DNA of 64,000 nucleotides, taken from Gordonia sp. KTR9. GTDB taxonomy: Bacteria > Actinomycetota > Actinomycetes > Mycobacteriales > Mycobacteriaceae. Location: positions 118,455 to 182,454 of the forward strand of contig NC_018580.1 of the NCBI RefSeq assembly GCF_000143885.2, read 5' to 3'. The position numbers and the translations under genes are program-made. The notes beneath the pieces are model-generated. The model was given only the letters and a program-made list of their open reading frames with translations, was not told the origin of the DNA and made no database searches. Within the stretch, counting starts at the first letter, position 1. Each line of letters opens with the position of its first letter. Positions 51,371 through 58,133 of the stretch are shown piece after piece.

Positions 51371-51688
51371 TCATGGGGGTGACAAATTGTCAGAGGGTCG
51401 TCGGCGCTCCAGCGCGAGCCGCCAGACCACGGGCCGATGACCTCGTCCCAGGTGCTCGACCAAGCGTTGGTCGCCGCGGACAATGACCCCTCGGGCCTCC
51501 ATCGCGGCCAGCCTGCGACCGACCGTCCGCACGCTGCACCGGGCCATCGTCGCGATGGTGGACTGATGTGGGCACACATTGTCGCCGCGCGGGTCAGCGT
51601 GGTACGCCATGGCGAGGAGGACCATGTGTTCCTGGGCGTCCGTCACGTCGGTGTGAGTTAGAGCCCAGCTTGTGGCTTGGCAACTCAT
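51371..51688 (-). CDS. Winged-helix DNA-binding protein of plasmid/phage type
   Basis: The product has 105 residues. Residues 15-75 form a helix-turn-helix of the kind used in replication initiators and phage regulators (VTDAQEHMVLLAMAYHADPR; STIATMARCSVRTVGRRLA; RGVIVRGDQR). The start overlaps the upstream stop as ATGA. It is the gene nearest the gene-free hairpin region and could bind sites there, for example as an initiator or a repressor. The C-terminus is short and basic. No nuclease or polymerase domain is present. Confidence 0.65.
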   Translation of the reverse strand: MSCQATSWALTHTDVTDAQEHMVLLAMAYHADPRGDNVCPHQSTIATMARCSVRTVGRRLAAMEARGVIVRGDQRLVEHLGRGHRPVVWRLALERRRPSDNLSPP

Positions 51689-52269
51689 GCCGGCTCGCCC
51701 GCGCTCACTGGGCCGTAGATGTATTCACGGAGAGAACGCGCCGTGATGCGGACCGTGACGCCGCGAGCACGTCGGCCGATGGGCTGGAGTTTACCGGCGT
51801 CGATGAGACGGTCAACGTGCCGTTCTGAGCACTTGAGCCGGGCCATCACCTCGGGCTTCGTGAACGCTTGGAGGTCGTCTTCGGTAGATACGGAGGGAAT
51901 GTGTGCGGCGGGCATGGTAGATCGCCTCCGTTCAGGATGGGGGTGCGGGTTCTTCGGGGTAGGCCTGCGTTGTGCGTATCCATTGACGCCGGTCGCAGTC
52001 GTGATGAGGTAGGCAAGTTCGTCAACGTGCGAGGCCCAGCTATCCAGCAGGCGCTTGGCTTCCGCGATCAAGTAGAGACCTGCTTGCATCTCATCGCGGC
52101 GGGACCTGTCCTCTACTGGCTCGGGGAGGTTGTTGTACGCATTGACCTCCTCGCGATGGACCGCGTCAAGTTCTTCGGACAGAGATTCGAGGAGTGTGCG
52201 CAGGTTGACATCAGCACGCTGAGCGATGCCGTCAAGCTTCTTACGACGTTTATCGTTCACGGCGATCAT
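51685..52269 (-). CDS. Two-part protein ending in an excisionase-like helix-turn-helix
   Basis: The frame encodes 194 residues. Residues 1-110 are helical (LLESLSEELDAVHREEVNAY, then LYLIAEAKRLLDSWASHVDE). Residues 130-185 are an AlpA/Xis-type DNA-binding helix-turn-helix (AFTKPEVMARLKCSERHVDR; GKLQPIGRRARGVTVRI). A ribosome site (GGAGG) precedes an internal ATG at 51915, so a separate 76-residue excisionase-like protein may be made as well. It overlaps the Doc toxin gene by 20 bases. It may regulate the module or direct recombination. Confidence 0.6.
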   Translation of the reverse strand: MIAVNDKRRKKLDGIAQRADVNLRTLLESLSEELDAVHREEVNAYNNLPEPVEDRSRRDEMQAGLYLIAEAKRLLDSWASHVDELAYLITTATGVNGYAQRRPTPKNPHPHPERRRSTMPAAHIPSVSTEDDLQAFTKPEVMARLKCSERHVDRLIDAGKLQPIGRRARGVTVRITARSLREYIYGPVSAGEPA

Positions 52270-52687
52270 CCTTAACGGGCGAGTTGATGGGCAGCGATCG
52301 ATGGCTCAGTCCGTACAGGTAGTGCAGGCCGTCCGCGATGTCGGCCCACTCGTCGATGACACCTTTGGCGACGTCGTTGACGAACACCTCGGCGCGATCG
52401 ACGTCAAGATCCACAGTCGGCATGATGCCGTTGATGTGTAGGAAGACGTTGGCACTCGCCCAGGAGGTGCGCTTGTTGCCGTCGACGAACGGGTGATTGC
52501 GCGCGAGCGAGTGCATCAGCGCCGCTGCTTTGTCCCAGAGGTTCGGGTACGCCTCAACACCGAACACTGAGGTCAGCGGTCTGGCGACGGCGGCCTGGAG
52601 TAGACCCTCGTCCCGCACGATCAGCTGCTCGCCACACGCCACCGAACCGGCCGTGAGGACGTCCTCTCGATCCAGAAAGTCTGTCAT
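52250..52687 (-). CDS. doc: Doc/Fic-family toxin
   Basis: The product has 145 residues. The Fic motif is HPFVDGNKRTSW (about residues 65-76), the HPFx(D/E)GNKR pattern of Doc toxins. Doc phosphorylates EF-Tu and stops translation. The N-terminal part carries the usual helix LLQAAVARPLTSVFGVEAYP. The start overlaps the antitoxin stop as ATGA, so the pair is translated together. The toxin probably stabilises the plasmid by post-segregational killing. The catalytic His, Asp and Asn of the motif are all present. Confidence 0.85.
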   Translation of the reverse strand: MTDFLDREDVLTAGSVACGEQLIVRDEGLLQAAVARPLTSVFGVEAYPNLWDKAAALMHSLARNHPFVDGNKRTSWASANVFLHINGIMPTVDLDVDRAEVFVNDVAKGVIDEWADIADGLHYLYGLSHRSLPINSPVKDDRRER

Positions 52688-52881
52688 CGCAGCCTTTCGT
52701 TCAGCTCCGAGGACCAGGATGCGACCGACTTCGCGGCGTCGAGGACCCGGCGACGATGCTCGCTCGCCCGGTCGACCGCGGCGTCGTGGACAAACGGCTT
52801 GAGCGAGACGCCGGCGCTCTCAGCGGCGGCCTTGATCTGAGCGTGCTCTTCCTCGGTGAACTCGATGTTCAGTGACGGCAT
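52684..52881 (-). CDS. Antitoxin partner of Doc (ribbon-helix-helix type)
   Basis: The product has 65 residues. The N-terminus MPSLNIEFTEEEHAQIKAAA has the strand-helix of ribbon-helix-helix proteins, and the rest is a helical tail (HRRRVLDAAKSVASWSSELN) that would cover the toxin active site. It precedes the toxin gene, the normal order. This differs from the classical Phd partner of P1 Doc, but such swaps are common. A palindrome 26 bases upstream of its start is a likely self-operator. Confidence 0.7.
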   Translation of the reverse strand: MPSLNIEFTEEEHAQIKAAAESAGVSLKPFVHDAAVDRASEHRRRVLDAAKSVASWSSELNERLR

Positions 52882-52906
52882 GTCAGCTCCTCTCGTTGCG
52901 ATCTAA

Positions 52907-52924
52907 GGTACCGGTTCCGGTACC
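52907..52924. promoter_or_regulatory. Likely operator of the Doc module
   Basis: The sequence ggtaccgg-tt-ccggtacc has perfect 8-bp arms and lies 26 bases upstream of the antitoxin start. Its position fits autoregulation by the antitoxin-toxin complex. Confidence 0.6.
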
Positions 52925-52971
52925 AGAAATAGTGCCTACTGTCGGAGCCGGTCGTACCTCGATGGTGACTT

Positions 52972-52995
52972 GGTCGGCCGACATGTCGGCCGACC
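52972..52995. promoter_or_regulatory. Perfect 24-bp palindrome
   Basis: The sequence from 52972 to 52995 is its own complement without any spacer (arms ggtcggccgaca and tgtcggccgacc). It lies upstream of the Doc module in a 250-base gene-free stretch. It could be a regulator site or a centromere-type element; nothing in the window identifies its binder. Confidence 0.6.
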
Positions 52996-53060
52996 TGGCC
53001 CGGAAGTGGCTCCGCCGCTTCCCCTCGTTTCACTCACGGCGTTCGTTCGAGTGAAAAGAG

Positions 53061-53096
53061 GAACCCGCACCTGCCATGAGGGCAGAGCGCGGGTTC
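53061..53096. terminator. Hairpin terminator (GAACCCGC family)
   Basis: The arms gaacccgc (53061-53068) and gcgggttc (53089-53096) plus inner ctgcc/ggcag form an interrupted stem, 38 bases past the stop of the gene at 53134. Confidence 0.6.
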
Positions 53097-53133
53097 CAGA
53101 GATCGTGACGCGGTGATCTTGCGTCGGTTCACA

Positions 53134-53403
53134 TCAGATGCAGCTGTTGCTTTCGCCCCTGATGAGATCAGCCAGTGCCACGGCGTAGGCGTGGCGGGCC
53201 TGCTCCACCGCGGCTTGTTCCGCAACGGCGGGACCGGTGTCGCACGCTTCGTCCATCGCCATGATCGCGGCAGCGAGCACGACCCGTGCGTTGGCTTCAG
53301 CGGCGCGGAGCTGCGGGTGTTGTTGTCGAGCACAGGCCAGCCGGTGAACGGCGGCGACGTGCTGGCTCTCGGTGATCACAGGTTGGTGGGTCGTGGTGGA
53401 CAT
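53134..53403 (-). CDS. Small helical hypothetical protein
   Basis: The product is 89 residues from ATG 53403, behind GCAGGAGAG. Almost all of the sequence is one helical hairpin rich in alanine (LRAAEANARVVLAAAIMAMD; AAVEQARHAYAVALADLIRG) with a short cysteine-containing end. There is no signal peptide. It resembles small coiled-coil proteins of plasmids and phages. It has its own terminator. Function not recognised. Confidence 0.55.
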   Translation of the reverse strand: MSTTTHQPVITESQHVAAVHRLACARQQHPQLRAAEANARVVLAAAIMAMDEACDTGPAVAEQAAVEQARHAYAVALADLIRGESNSCI

Positions 53404-53541
53404 GATCTCTCCTGCTCGGAATCAGTACTGCTGACGACGAGGCGCTTCCGCTCGTCCGCCCGGTGGCCCGCGACGCAGGTCACCGGGCGGCTGTGAAGCT
53501 GCCGTGCGCTGCCCACCGCCCGAACCCGGGCTGTGCGCTGA

Positions 53542-53925
53542 TCACGCCAGCATCAGCTCAGGGAGCTCGAGGTCATCGACCGACGACGCCAGCGTGAGAA
53601 CGTCCTCGGTCGTTGCGCGCGGTGCGAAGCCGTCGCGCAGGAAGCCGTGGAAGTCAGCGGGGCGGCGATTTTCGATGCCGTCGCGCAGTATGTCGCCGCC
53701 GGTGCTCCCGGCGTCGCCGTAGAACGCTTGGATGCGCACACAGCCGGTCGCCCGGTTCGCACGGTAGTGAACGAGAACGAAGCAGGCGAATGATCCATAA
53801 CCGTCCAGGGCGATCCCCCACGCTTTGCCGTGGTCGGGATGCAGCGCATGGAACTCGACGCCGACGGCGCGGCACGCTTGTATGGCCCGGTCAGTCGGAG
53901 CGTCGGTGAAGTACTTTCGTGCCAT
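53542..53925 (-). CDS. Hypothetical protein
   Basis: The product is 127 residues from ATG 53925 behind AAAGGA; an extension to 54075 runs through a terminator and is rejected. The protein has an alpha/beta look: YFTDAPTDRAIQACRAVGVE, HGKAWGIALDGYGSFACFVL, then a beta strand and an acidic helical end (VLTLASSVDDLELPELML). There is no known motif. It lies alone between two terminators of the same hairpin family. Confidence 0.6.
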   Translation of the reverse strand: MARKYFTDAPTDRAIQACRAVGVEFHALHPDHGKAWGIALDGYGSFACFVLVHYRANRATGCVRIQAFYGDAGSTGGDILRDGIENRRPADFHGFLRDGFAPRATTEDVLTLASSVDDLELPELMLA

Positions 53926-54025
53926 CAGTCGATCCTTTCGCTGGTGGAAGCAGGGATGCTGTGACCTCGTCCGACGGTGGCTACGCCAGCCGATGACGGT
54001 CGACTGCTTGCCGAGCGCAACGGAA

Positions 54026-54061
54026 AGAGCCCGCACCTGCCGTGAAGCAGGTGCGGGCTCT
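54026..54061. terminator. Hairpin terminator, 15-bp perfect stem (GCCCGCACCTGC family)
   Basis: The arms 54026-54040 (agagcccgcacctgc) and 54047-54061 are perfect complements. The hairpin ends the leftward unit whose last gene stops at 54136. Confidence 0.75.
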
Positions 54062-54135
54062 CTGGCTGTCAGCACGGACCGATCGGGCCTGCAACGTCGA
54101 TCGGCTTCGCGCGACCGGTACGCCCCGCTACCTGG

Positions 54136-54879
54136 TCAGAGCACCCATTCCTCGAGGTTTTCGTCGAATCGGGCCACCCGGGTGTGCCAGGGCGGAGTCT
54201 GGCTCACCTCGGCGACTATCTCAGCCGGATCGACCCGCTCGCTGTCTCGCAGAGCGTAGTTCCAGGTCGTGCTCTGTTCAGTGGTCCCCAAGGCCAGGGA
54301 CATTGAGAGCTCGGCGCCGGCACCTCGGTAATGCTCGCTGGTCTCGTCGTTGTAGGAGTAGTTGTGCGCCTCGAAGCGGTAGCTCATTGACGTAGGGATA
54401 TTCAGGCTCGGAATGAGGGCAGCTGTATGGCGCCGCCCATATCTGCGAATCTCCCGGGTCACCGACCAGCCTTGCTTCGCTGCGGTCACCATCATCTGGA
54501 CGTGCTCGGCAGGGCTCATGACGGGCTCGCCAGCTGTCCCAGCATGACGAGGAGCTTCGATCCATCGCTTGATGGCCGCGGCGTCCCAGTACTGCGCCTC
54601 CCCGCTCCGCGGACAAACCCCCACATATGAGCTGGGGGTCGGTCTGCTGACCTGGGAATCCACGCAGATCAGGTTCGGCTCGGAATCCGACGTCGTCTTC
54701 CCGTCAGCTTCCACGGACAGCTCCGGTGCGACCTTCCTCAGGTATAAGAGCCATCCGATGGGTGCGTGGAAGTCGTATCCCAACCCCTCGAACACCAGGC
54801 TCACTTCGTCGATGTTCCCGCCGGCCACAGCCAACTCCATGAGTTCGGCGAACTCGGCCGGCATGTTTCTGTTTGTCAC
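54136..54879 (-). CDS. Hypothetical protein
   Basis: The product is 247 residues if it starts at GTG 54879, preceded by CAGGAG; an ATG at 54909 would add ten residues. The N-terminal half is helical (AEFAELMELAVAGGNIDEVS; APIGWLLYLRKVAPELSVEA). The C-terminal half is beta-rich (YRFEAHNYSYNDETSEHYRG; STTWNYALRDSERVDPAEI). No catalytic motif or membrane span is visible. It follows the 154-residue gene after 20 bases. Family not recognised. Confidence 0.55.
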   Translation of the reverse strand: MTNRNMPAEFAELMELAVAGGNIDEVSLVFEGLGYDFHAPIGWLLYLRKVAPELSVEADGKTTSDSEPNLICVDSQVSRPTPSSYVGVCPRSGEAQYWDAAAIKRWIEAPRHAGTAGEPVMSPAEHVQMMVTAAKQGWSVTREIRRYGRRHTAALIPSLNIPTSMSYRFEAHNYSYNDETSEHYRGAGAELSMSLALGTTEQSTTWNYALRDSERVDPAEIVAEVSQTPPWHTRVARFDENLEEWVL

Positions 54880-54899
54880 GTCAGCATCTTCTCCTGCAC

Positions 54900-55364
54900 T
54901 CAGAGGCATGGCGGTTCTATCGAGCTGCGGTCGTCGGTCAGCTCCGCAGCCAGCCGCATGATGTCGTCGAGGTCGATCTGACGCTGCTCACCGCCGGAGT
55001 TGACTGCGACGGCCCTGCCTGAGAGGTATCGGAATTTCTCGTTACCTACCTCGGTGAAGATCGCGACCTGGTCGGGGGTGAGATGTGCAGAGACGAGGTC
55101 GGCGAGCGATTCGTGGTCGCTGGGTACTGGCGATTCCTCGTCGTCGATTCCGAGCCGCATGGCCAGGGAGTCTTCGTCGAAGCTGGGCCATCCCTCGGAG
55201 CTGAACAGTGCGACGCGCCCCTGCTTGTCGGTGTCGAGGACGAGATCGCCTGTGCCGCCGAAACTGCCGACCGATAGTCCGTATCTCTCCAGGTCACTGA
55301 TCAGTGCGGTGACGTCGCGTACAGCGAAGCTGTTTGTGCGGGCGAGAGCTGTGTACGTGCTCAT
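54900..55364 (-). CDS. Hypothetical protein
   Basis: The product has 154 residues. It is acidic, with short repeats of strand and helix: VTALISDLERYGLSVGSFGG, LVLDTDKQGRVALFSSEGWP, then LADLVSAHLTPDQVAIFTEV. The last part (RQIDLDDIMRLAAELTDD) is helical. It could be an immunity-like or regulatory protein by overall style, but no family is recognised. It is co-oriented with its neighbours and is 43 bases from the PP-loop gene. Confidence 0.55.
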   Translation of the reverse strand: MSTYTALARTNSFAVRDVTALISDLERYGLSVGSFGGTGDLVLDTDKQGRVALFSSEGWPSFDEDSLAMRLGIDDEESPVPSDHESLADLVSAHLTPDQVAIFTEVGNEKFRYLSGRAVAVNSGGEQRQIDLDDIMRLAAELTDDRSSIEPPCL

Positions 55365-55407
55365 GGTGTTACTCCTGAGTGGATGAGGATGCGAATGTCG
55401 AGAACGT

Positions 55408-56613
55408 TCAACCTGCGAGTTCAGCCCAACGTTCGTTGAAGCGGCTCTTCTCTTTGGGAGCCGCGAGCGCGGGTGCCACGACGAAGAATCGTTCGATGGT
55501 CGGGAAGAGTGTTCCGCGTTGATGCTGGTAGAGCCGTGTGAGCCGGTCTTCGCCGATCACTGACGTGGTCAGACCTTTGGCTGCGCCGTCGGCGGCGAAG
55601 CGATCGAGTTGGGCTTGGAGGTCCTCGCGTGTACCGGTGGTGCGGATCCGTAGCGATCTGTCGACACTGCCTGCAGCAGCCGAGTCGCCTTTGCGTGAGG
55701 AGATGATCCTGCGGACGTCGTAGAGGGCGTGGGTCTGTCCGGCGAGGAGAACCTCGAACGCCTCCAGGACGGTGGTCATGTTCTCGGCGCGGATGAGGTC
55801 GATCAGCCGTTTGCCGCCGATCAAGCCCTGTTTGGGATTGAGTGCGAGCGCCAGGTGCTCCATCAGCAGTGCGCGCGCGGCGACAGCCGGCTCGGCGCGG
55901 TAACGCTCGAGCATGTGTTCGCGACCTGCCTTGCTACCAAAGCTGAAGGGGCAGAAGGTACATGCCGATTTCCCCACACTGTCGCCGACGACGGACACCG
56001 TGTAGTTGACGGCGTCGGCGCGGTACCAGCCCCAGTCGATCAGGGGGTACTCCCCCGTCCTGACCGCGGTGTTGTAGGACCGGTCTTTGTCGGCCCGGCG
56101 AACCTCGCCGGCCTCGAACCCGATGACGTGCCGGTAGGGCTGTCCGCGGGTGATCGCCGCGATGACCGGGTCGAGAGCGTCGCCCTTGCTGTGAACCGAG
56201 CACATTCGGGCACCGCCGCTTTGTGGGATCGTGCCTGCTTCGGTCATCTCGGACCAGAGCGAGTACCCGCCCTCGAGGTACAGGCGTGTGGGGTGACGCG
56301 AGTCGTCGAGCACGACGACGCCCTCACCGGCTTTGGTGACGTGACGCCGGGCTCGCCCCACCTGGATGAAGCGGACGCCGGCGGCGGCCATCCGAGGCAA
56401 GATGTGCGTTTCGACAGCTGCGCGGGTCGATTCCCACTCGTTGCCGGTCATCGCCGTGACCACGGCCAGATCCGCGAGGTCGAAGTCGCGGGACGAAGGG
56501 TCTTCGAGCCACCGCAGCAGAATCGCGGTCGAGTCCTCCCCGAGCCCGTAGCTCAGCACATAGGTGGGAGTGATCTCTAAGTCGTTGACGGTCAGGACAT
56601 TTGGGGTGGACAT
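55408..56613 (-). CDS. PP-loop (PAPS-reductase-like) ATPase
   Basis: The product has 401 residues. The N-terminal P-loop of the adenine nucleotide alpha-hydrolase type is YVLSYGLGEDSTAILLRWL (about residues 18-36, normally S-x-G-x-D-S). Downstream motifs fit the PAPS-reductase/DndC branch: MCSVHSKGDALDPVIAAI (about 150) and CTFCPFSFGSKAG (about 215), where cysteines could hold an iron-sulphur cluster. Phage and plasmid members modify nucleic acids or act in DNA phosphorothioation. No dnd genes are nearby, so the substrate is open. Confidence 0.65.
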   Translation of the reverse strand: MSTPNVLTVNDLEITPTYVLSYGLGEDSTAILLRWLEDPSSRDFDLADLAVVTAMTGNEWESTRAAVETHILPRMAAAGVRFIQVGRARRHVTKAGEGVVVLDDSRHPTRLYLEGGYSLWSEMTEAGTIPQSGGARMCSVHSKGDALDPVIAAITRGQPYRHVIGFEAGEVRRADKDRSYNTAVRTGEYPLIDWGWYRADAVNYTVSVVGDSVGKSACTFCPFSFGSKAGREHMLERYRAEPAVAARALLMEHLALALNPKQGLIGGKRLIDLIRAENMTTVLEAFEVLLAGQTHALYDVRRIISSRKGDSAAAGSVDRSLRIRTTGTREDLQAQLDRFAADGAAKGLTTSVIGEDRLTRLYQHQRGTLFPTIERFFVVAPALAAPKEKSRFNERWAELAG

Positions 56614-56717
56614 AGAACTCCGAAGGAGGACGTGGATGTTTTCATCCCGTCCCGCGGTGGCTTCGCCAACCGATGCCCTGAGGTCGTCCTCCTACCCTCA
56701 TGACCTGGCAAAACAGA

Positions 56718-56755
56718 AGAACCCGCACCTGCCATCAGAGCAGAGTGCGGGTTCT
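56718..56755. terminator. Hairpin terminator, 11-bp perfect stem (AGAACCCGCAC family)
   Basis: The arms 56718-56728 (agaacccgcac) and 56745-56755 are perfect complements, 17 bases past the stop of the small gene at 56772. Confidence 0.7.
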
Positions 56756-56771
56756 GTGATGGGGGTGGCGG

Positions 56772-56936
56772 TCAGTCAGCCGACGGCCGGTCCTCGGTTT
56801 CGGTTGCGACTGCGCGAAGCCAGTCCGGGACGTCGCGACCGTCGTACTCGCGGATCTCGATGGCGGCGCGGGCCGCGGCGGCGGCGACTCGAGGGCGTGG
56901 CCTGCGCTGAACGGCCTTCTTCTCGGTGCTGGTCAT
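56772..56936 (-). CDS. 54-residue basic hypothetical protein
   Basis: The start is ATG 56936, overlapping the stop of the membrane protein gene as ATGA. The sequence begins MTSTEKKAVQRRPRPRVAAA, is basic and then helical, and ends with acidic residues (TETEDRPSAD). Third-position GC is strong and a terminator follows at the right distance. The size and basic first half suggest nucleic-acid binding, which is inference. Confidence 0.55.
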   Translation of the reverse strand: MTSTEKKAVQRRPRPRVAAAAARAAIEIREYDGRDVPDWLRAVATETEDRPSAD

Positions 56937-57262
56937 CGCTGGTCCTCCTCGGTATCTCCGGTTCCAGTGTCCTCTGTCCTGGTGATGCGCGCCAGTTCTT
57001 GCGAGGCGGCGAACTCGGCGATCTCCACGAACATGGCGCGTTCGGTGTTCGTGATGAGTTTGGAGTTGATCACGGTGCTGTAGAGCCGCCAGCCGAGTTC
57101 GGCTTCACGATCATTCTCGCTGATGGTGTGCTCGAGGCACCATGTGATGCGTTGCCAGGCTTGGGCACGGGCGTCGGCGAGAGTGCGTTGGCGGATGGTG
57201 GCGATCACTCCGGCGATACCAAGTACGCCGACGATCAACGTGACCCAGGCTTGTGCTGGCAT
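56933..57262 (-). CDS. Small membrane protein
   Basis: The product is 109 residues from ATG 57262 (AAAGAGG upstream). One N-terminal membrane span (AWVTLIVGVLGIAGVIATI, residues 5-23) is followed by a cytosolic helical domain (AWQRITWCLEHTISENDREA; SKLITNTERAMFVEIAEF) and an acidic end. An upstream in-frame extension is proline/arginine-rich and not used. It overlaps the 54-residue gene. Comparable small anchored proteins occur in actinobacterial plasmids and phages, with unknown role. Confidence 0.6.
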   Translation of the reverse strand: MPAQAWVTLIVGVLGIAGVIATIRQRTLADARAQAWQRITWCLEHTISENDREAELGWRLYSTVINSKLITNTERAMFVEIAEFAASQELARITRTEDTGTGDTEEDQR

Positions 57263-57314
57263 GGGTTGGCCTCTTTCCTGCTGTGGGGCGGGTCGATGAG
57301 GATGATCAGTGGTG

Positions 57315-57479
57315 TCACCACGCGGCCGCGATCGCGCGGCTGCGCTGTGCCCCGCGGGTGCCTTTGCGGCGGGCGGGTATGTGCTTGGACGCAGCCGAGG
57401 AACGACGCAGCTCAAGACGAGCGCGCAGCTGCTCCGGTGACGCCGGAGTGCCCGAGTGGGACTTCTTCTTGGTCGCCAT
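57315..57479 (-). CDS. 54-residue very basic protein
   Basis: The start is ATG 57479 behind AAGGAA at good spacing. The sequence is MATKKKSHSGTPASPEQLRA, then RLELRRSSAASKHIPARRKG and a basic end. It is strongly positive and probably binds DNA or RNA. It lies 19 bases downstream of the 121-residue gene in the same direction. No family is recognised. Confidence 0.55.
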   Translation of the reverse strand: MATKKKSHSGTPASPEQLRARLELRRSSAASKHIPARRKGTRGAQRSRAIAAAW

Positions 57480-57498
57480 GGCTGGTTCCTTCCTGGGT

Positions 57499-57864
57499 CT
57501 ATTCGTATCGGATGAACAACGTGACATCGTCCATCTCCTGGTCGGTGGTGAGTTCGGTGAGGATGTCGAGCATGTAGGTGATGGCGTCGTGCAGTTCCGG
57601 GAGCTCGAATGCGAGATCGGCGATGTTGAGCCCCGGTTTCCCGGGTGAGAGGAGCTCGGCGGATGCTATGGGGAACCCGATTCCTTCGTCGGAGGCGGCG
57701 GCCAGATCGAAGGCTTCGGCGATCGACGGATCAGAACCGGAAGGGGTGAAGGCCTCGCGCAGGGCGTCTCGGTAGCTCCTCGACGACGGGGTCCACAGAG
57801 CCGGGATCAAGCGTAGTCCTTGGTGGGTACGGGCGACGATGGTGATGACAGCTGAGGATGCCAC
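57499..57864 (-). CDS. Hypothetical protein downstream of the tRNA-like array
   Basis: The product is 121 residues from GTG 57864, behind CAGGAG. It contains VITIVARTHQGLRLIPALWT, then helices SYRDALREAFTPSGSDPSIA and HDAITYMLDILTELTTDQEM. It looks cytosolic and acidic. It starts 41 bases after the CCA end of the outer tRNA-like element, so it may be made from the same leftward transcript once the RNA is cut out. Function not recognised. Confidence 0.6.
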   Translation of the reverse strand: MASSAVITIVARTHQGLRLIPALWTPSSRSYRDALREAFTPSGSDPSIAEAFDLAAASDEGIGFPIASAELLSPGKPGLNIADLAFELPELHDAITYMLDILTELTTDQEMDDVTLFIRYE

Positions 57865-57904
57865 GATATGTCTCCTGGTCAGAGTGATGCGAGTGTGTGC
57901 GAGT

Positions 57905-58053
57905 TGGTGACCTCCGCAGGATTCGAACCTGCATCGTCGGCGTCGCCGGATGCTCTGCCGCCGAGCTTTCGCGGCCCCAGGGCCGCGACCGAGGAGTTGA
58001 ACCTCGGGTCCTTCCGGATTCCTGCCGTGCTCTGCCAATTGAGCTAGGAGGTC
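57905..58053 (-). ncRNA. tRNA-like cloverleaf with encoded CCA and an insert in its anticodon arm
   Basis: Read on the minus strand: acceptor strand gacctcc (58053-58047), ta, D stem gctc/gagc (58044-58041 and 58032-58029) with loop aattggca, then cggc (58027-58024), a 72-base insert, gccg (57941-57938), variable acgat, T arm gcagg-ttcgaat-cctgc (57932-57916), acceptor strand ggaggtc (57915-57909), discriminator A and CCA (57908-57905). The acceptor (7 bp), D (4 bp) and T (5 bp) stems are perfect. No normal anticodon loop exists, because the arm opens into the nested element at 57946-58017. Confidence 0.8.
57946..58017 (-). ncRNA. Circularly permuted tRNA-like cloverleaf nested in the outer one
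   Basis: Order on the minus strand: anticodon-stem 3' strand ccgga (58017-58013), variable aggac, T arm ccgagg-ttcaact-cctcgg (58007-57989), acceptor 3' strand tcgcggcc (57988-57981), loop ctgg, acceptor 5' strand ggccgcga (57976-57969), aa, D arm gctc-ggcggca-gagc (57966-57952), a, anticodon-stem 5' strand tccgg (57950-57946). All four stems are perfect. The two halves of a tRNA are thus in reversed order, with the acceptor stem closed by a tetraloop. Confidence 0.75.
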
Positions 58054-58056
58054 TGA

Positions 58057-58130
58057 CCCCACCTGCCCGGCCAGGCACGAGTCAGCAGTGATCAACTGCT
58101 GACCTGCGGATTCGAACCGCATCGGTGGGG
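58057..58130 (-). ncRNA. Second circularly permuted tRNA-like cloverleaf
   Basis: Order on the minus strand: ccccacc (58130-58124), ga, T arm tgcgg-ttcgaat-ccgca (58121-58105), acceptor hairpin gtcagcag-ttgatca-ctgctgac (58103-58081), tcg, D arm tgcc-tggccg-ggca (58077-58064), ggtgggg (58063-58057), which closes the 7-bp anticodon-position stem. All stems are perfect. It has the same permuted order as the nested unit and ends 3 bases before the outer tRNA-like element begins. Confidence 0.72.
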
Positions 58131-58133
58131 GTT

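Noticed and set aside
47856..51688. Conjugation genes or a relaxase near the hairpin region
   Set aside because: No relaxase, TraG/VirD4 or type IV secretion motif was seen in any frame here, so a transfer origin is only one of several possible explanations.
57905..58053. Two ordinary tandem tRNA genes
   Set aside because: Neither acceptor stem pairs within its own unit, and the anticodon arms are too short or mispaired. All stems become perfect only in the nested arrangement.
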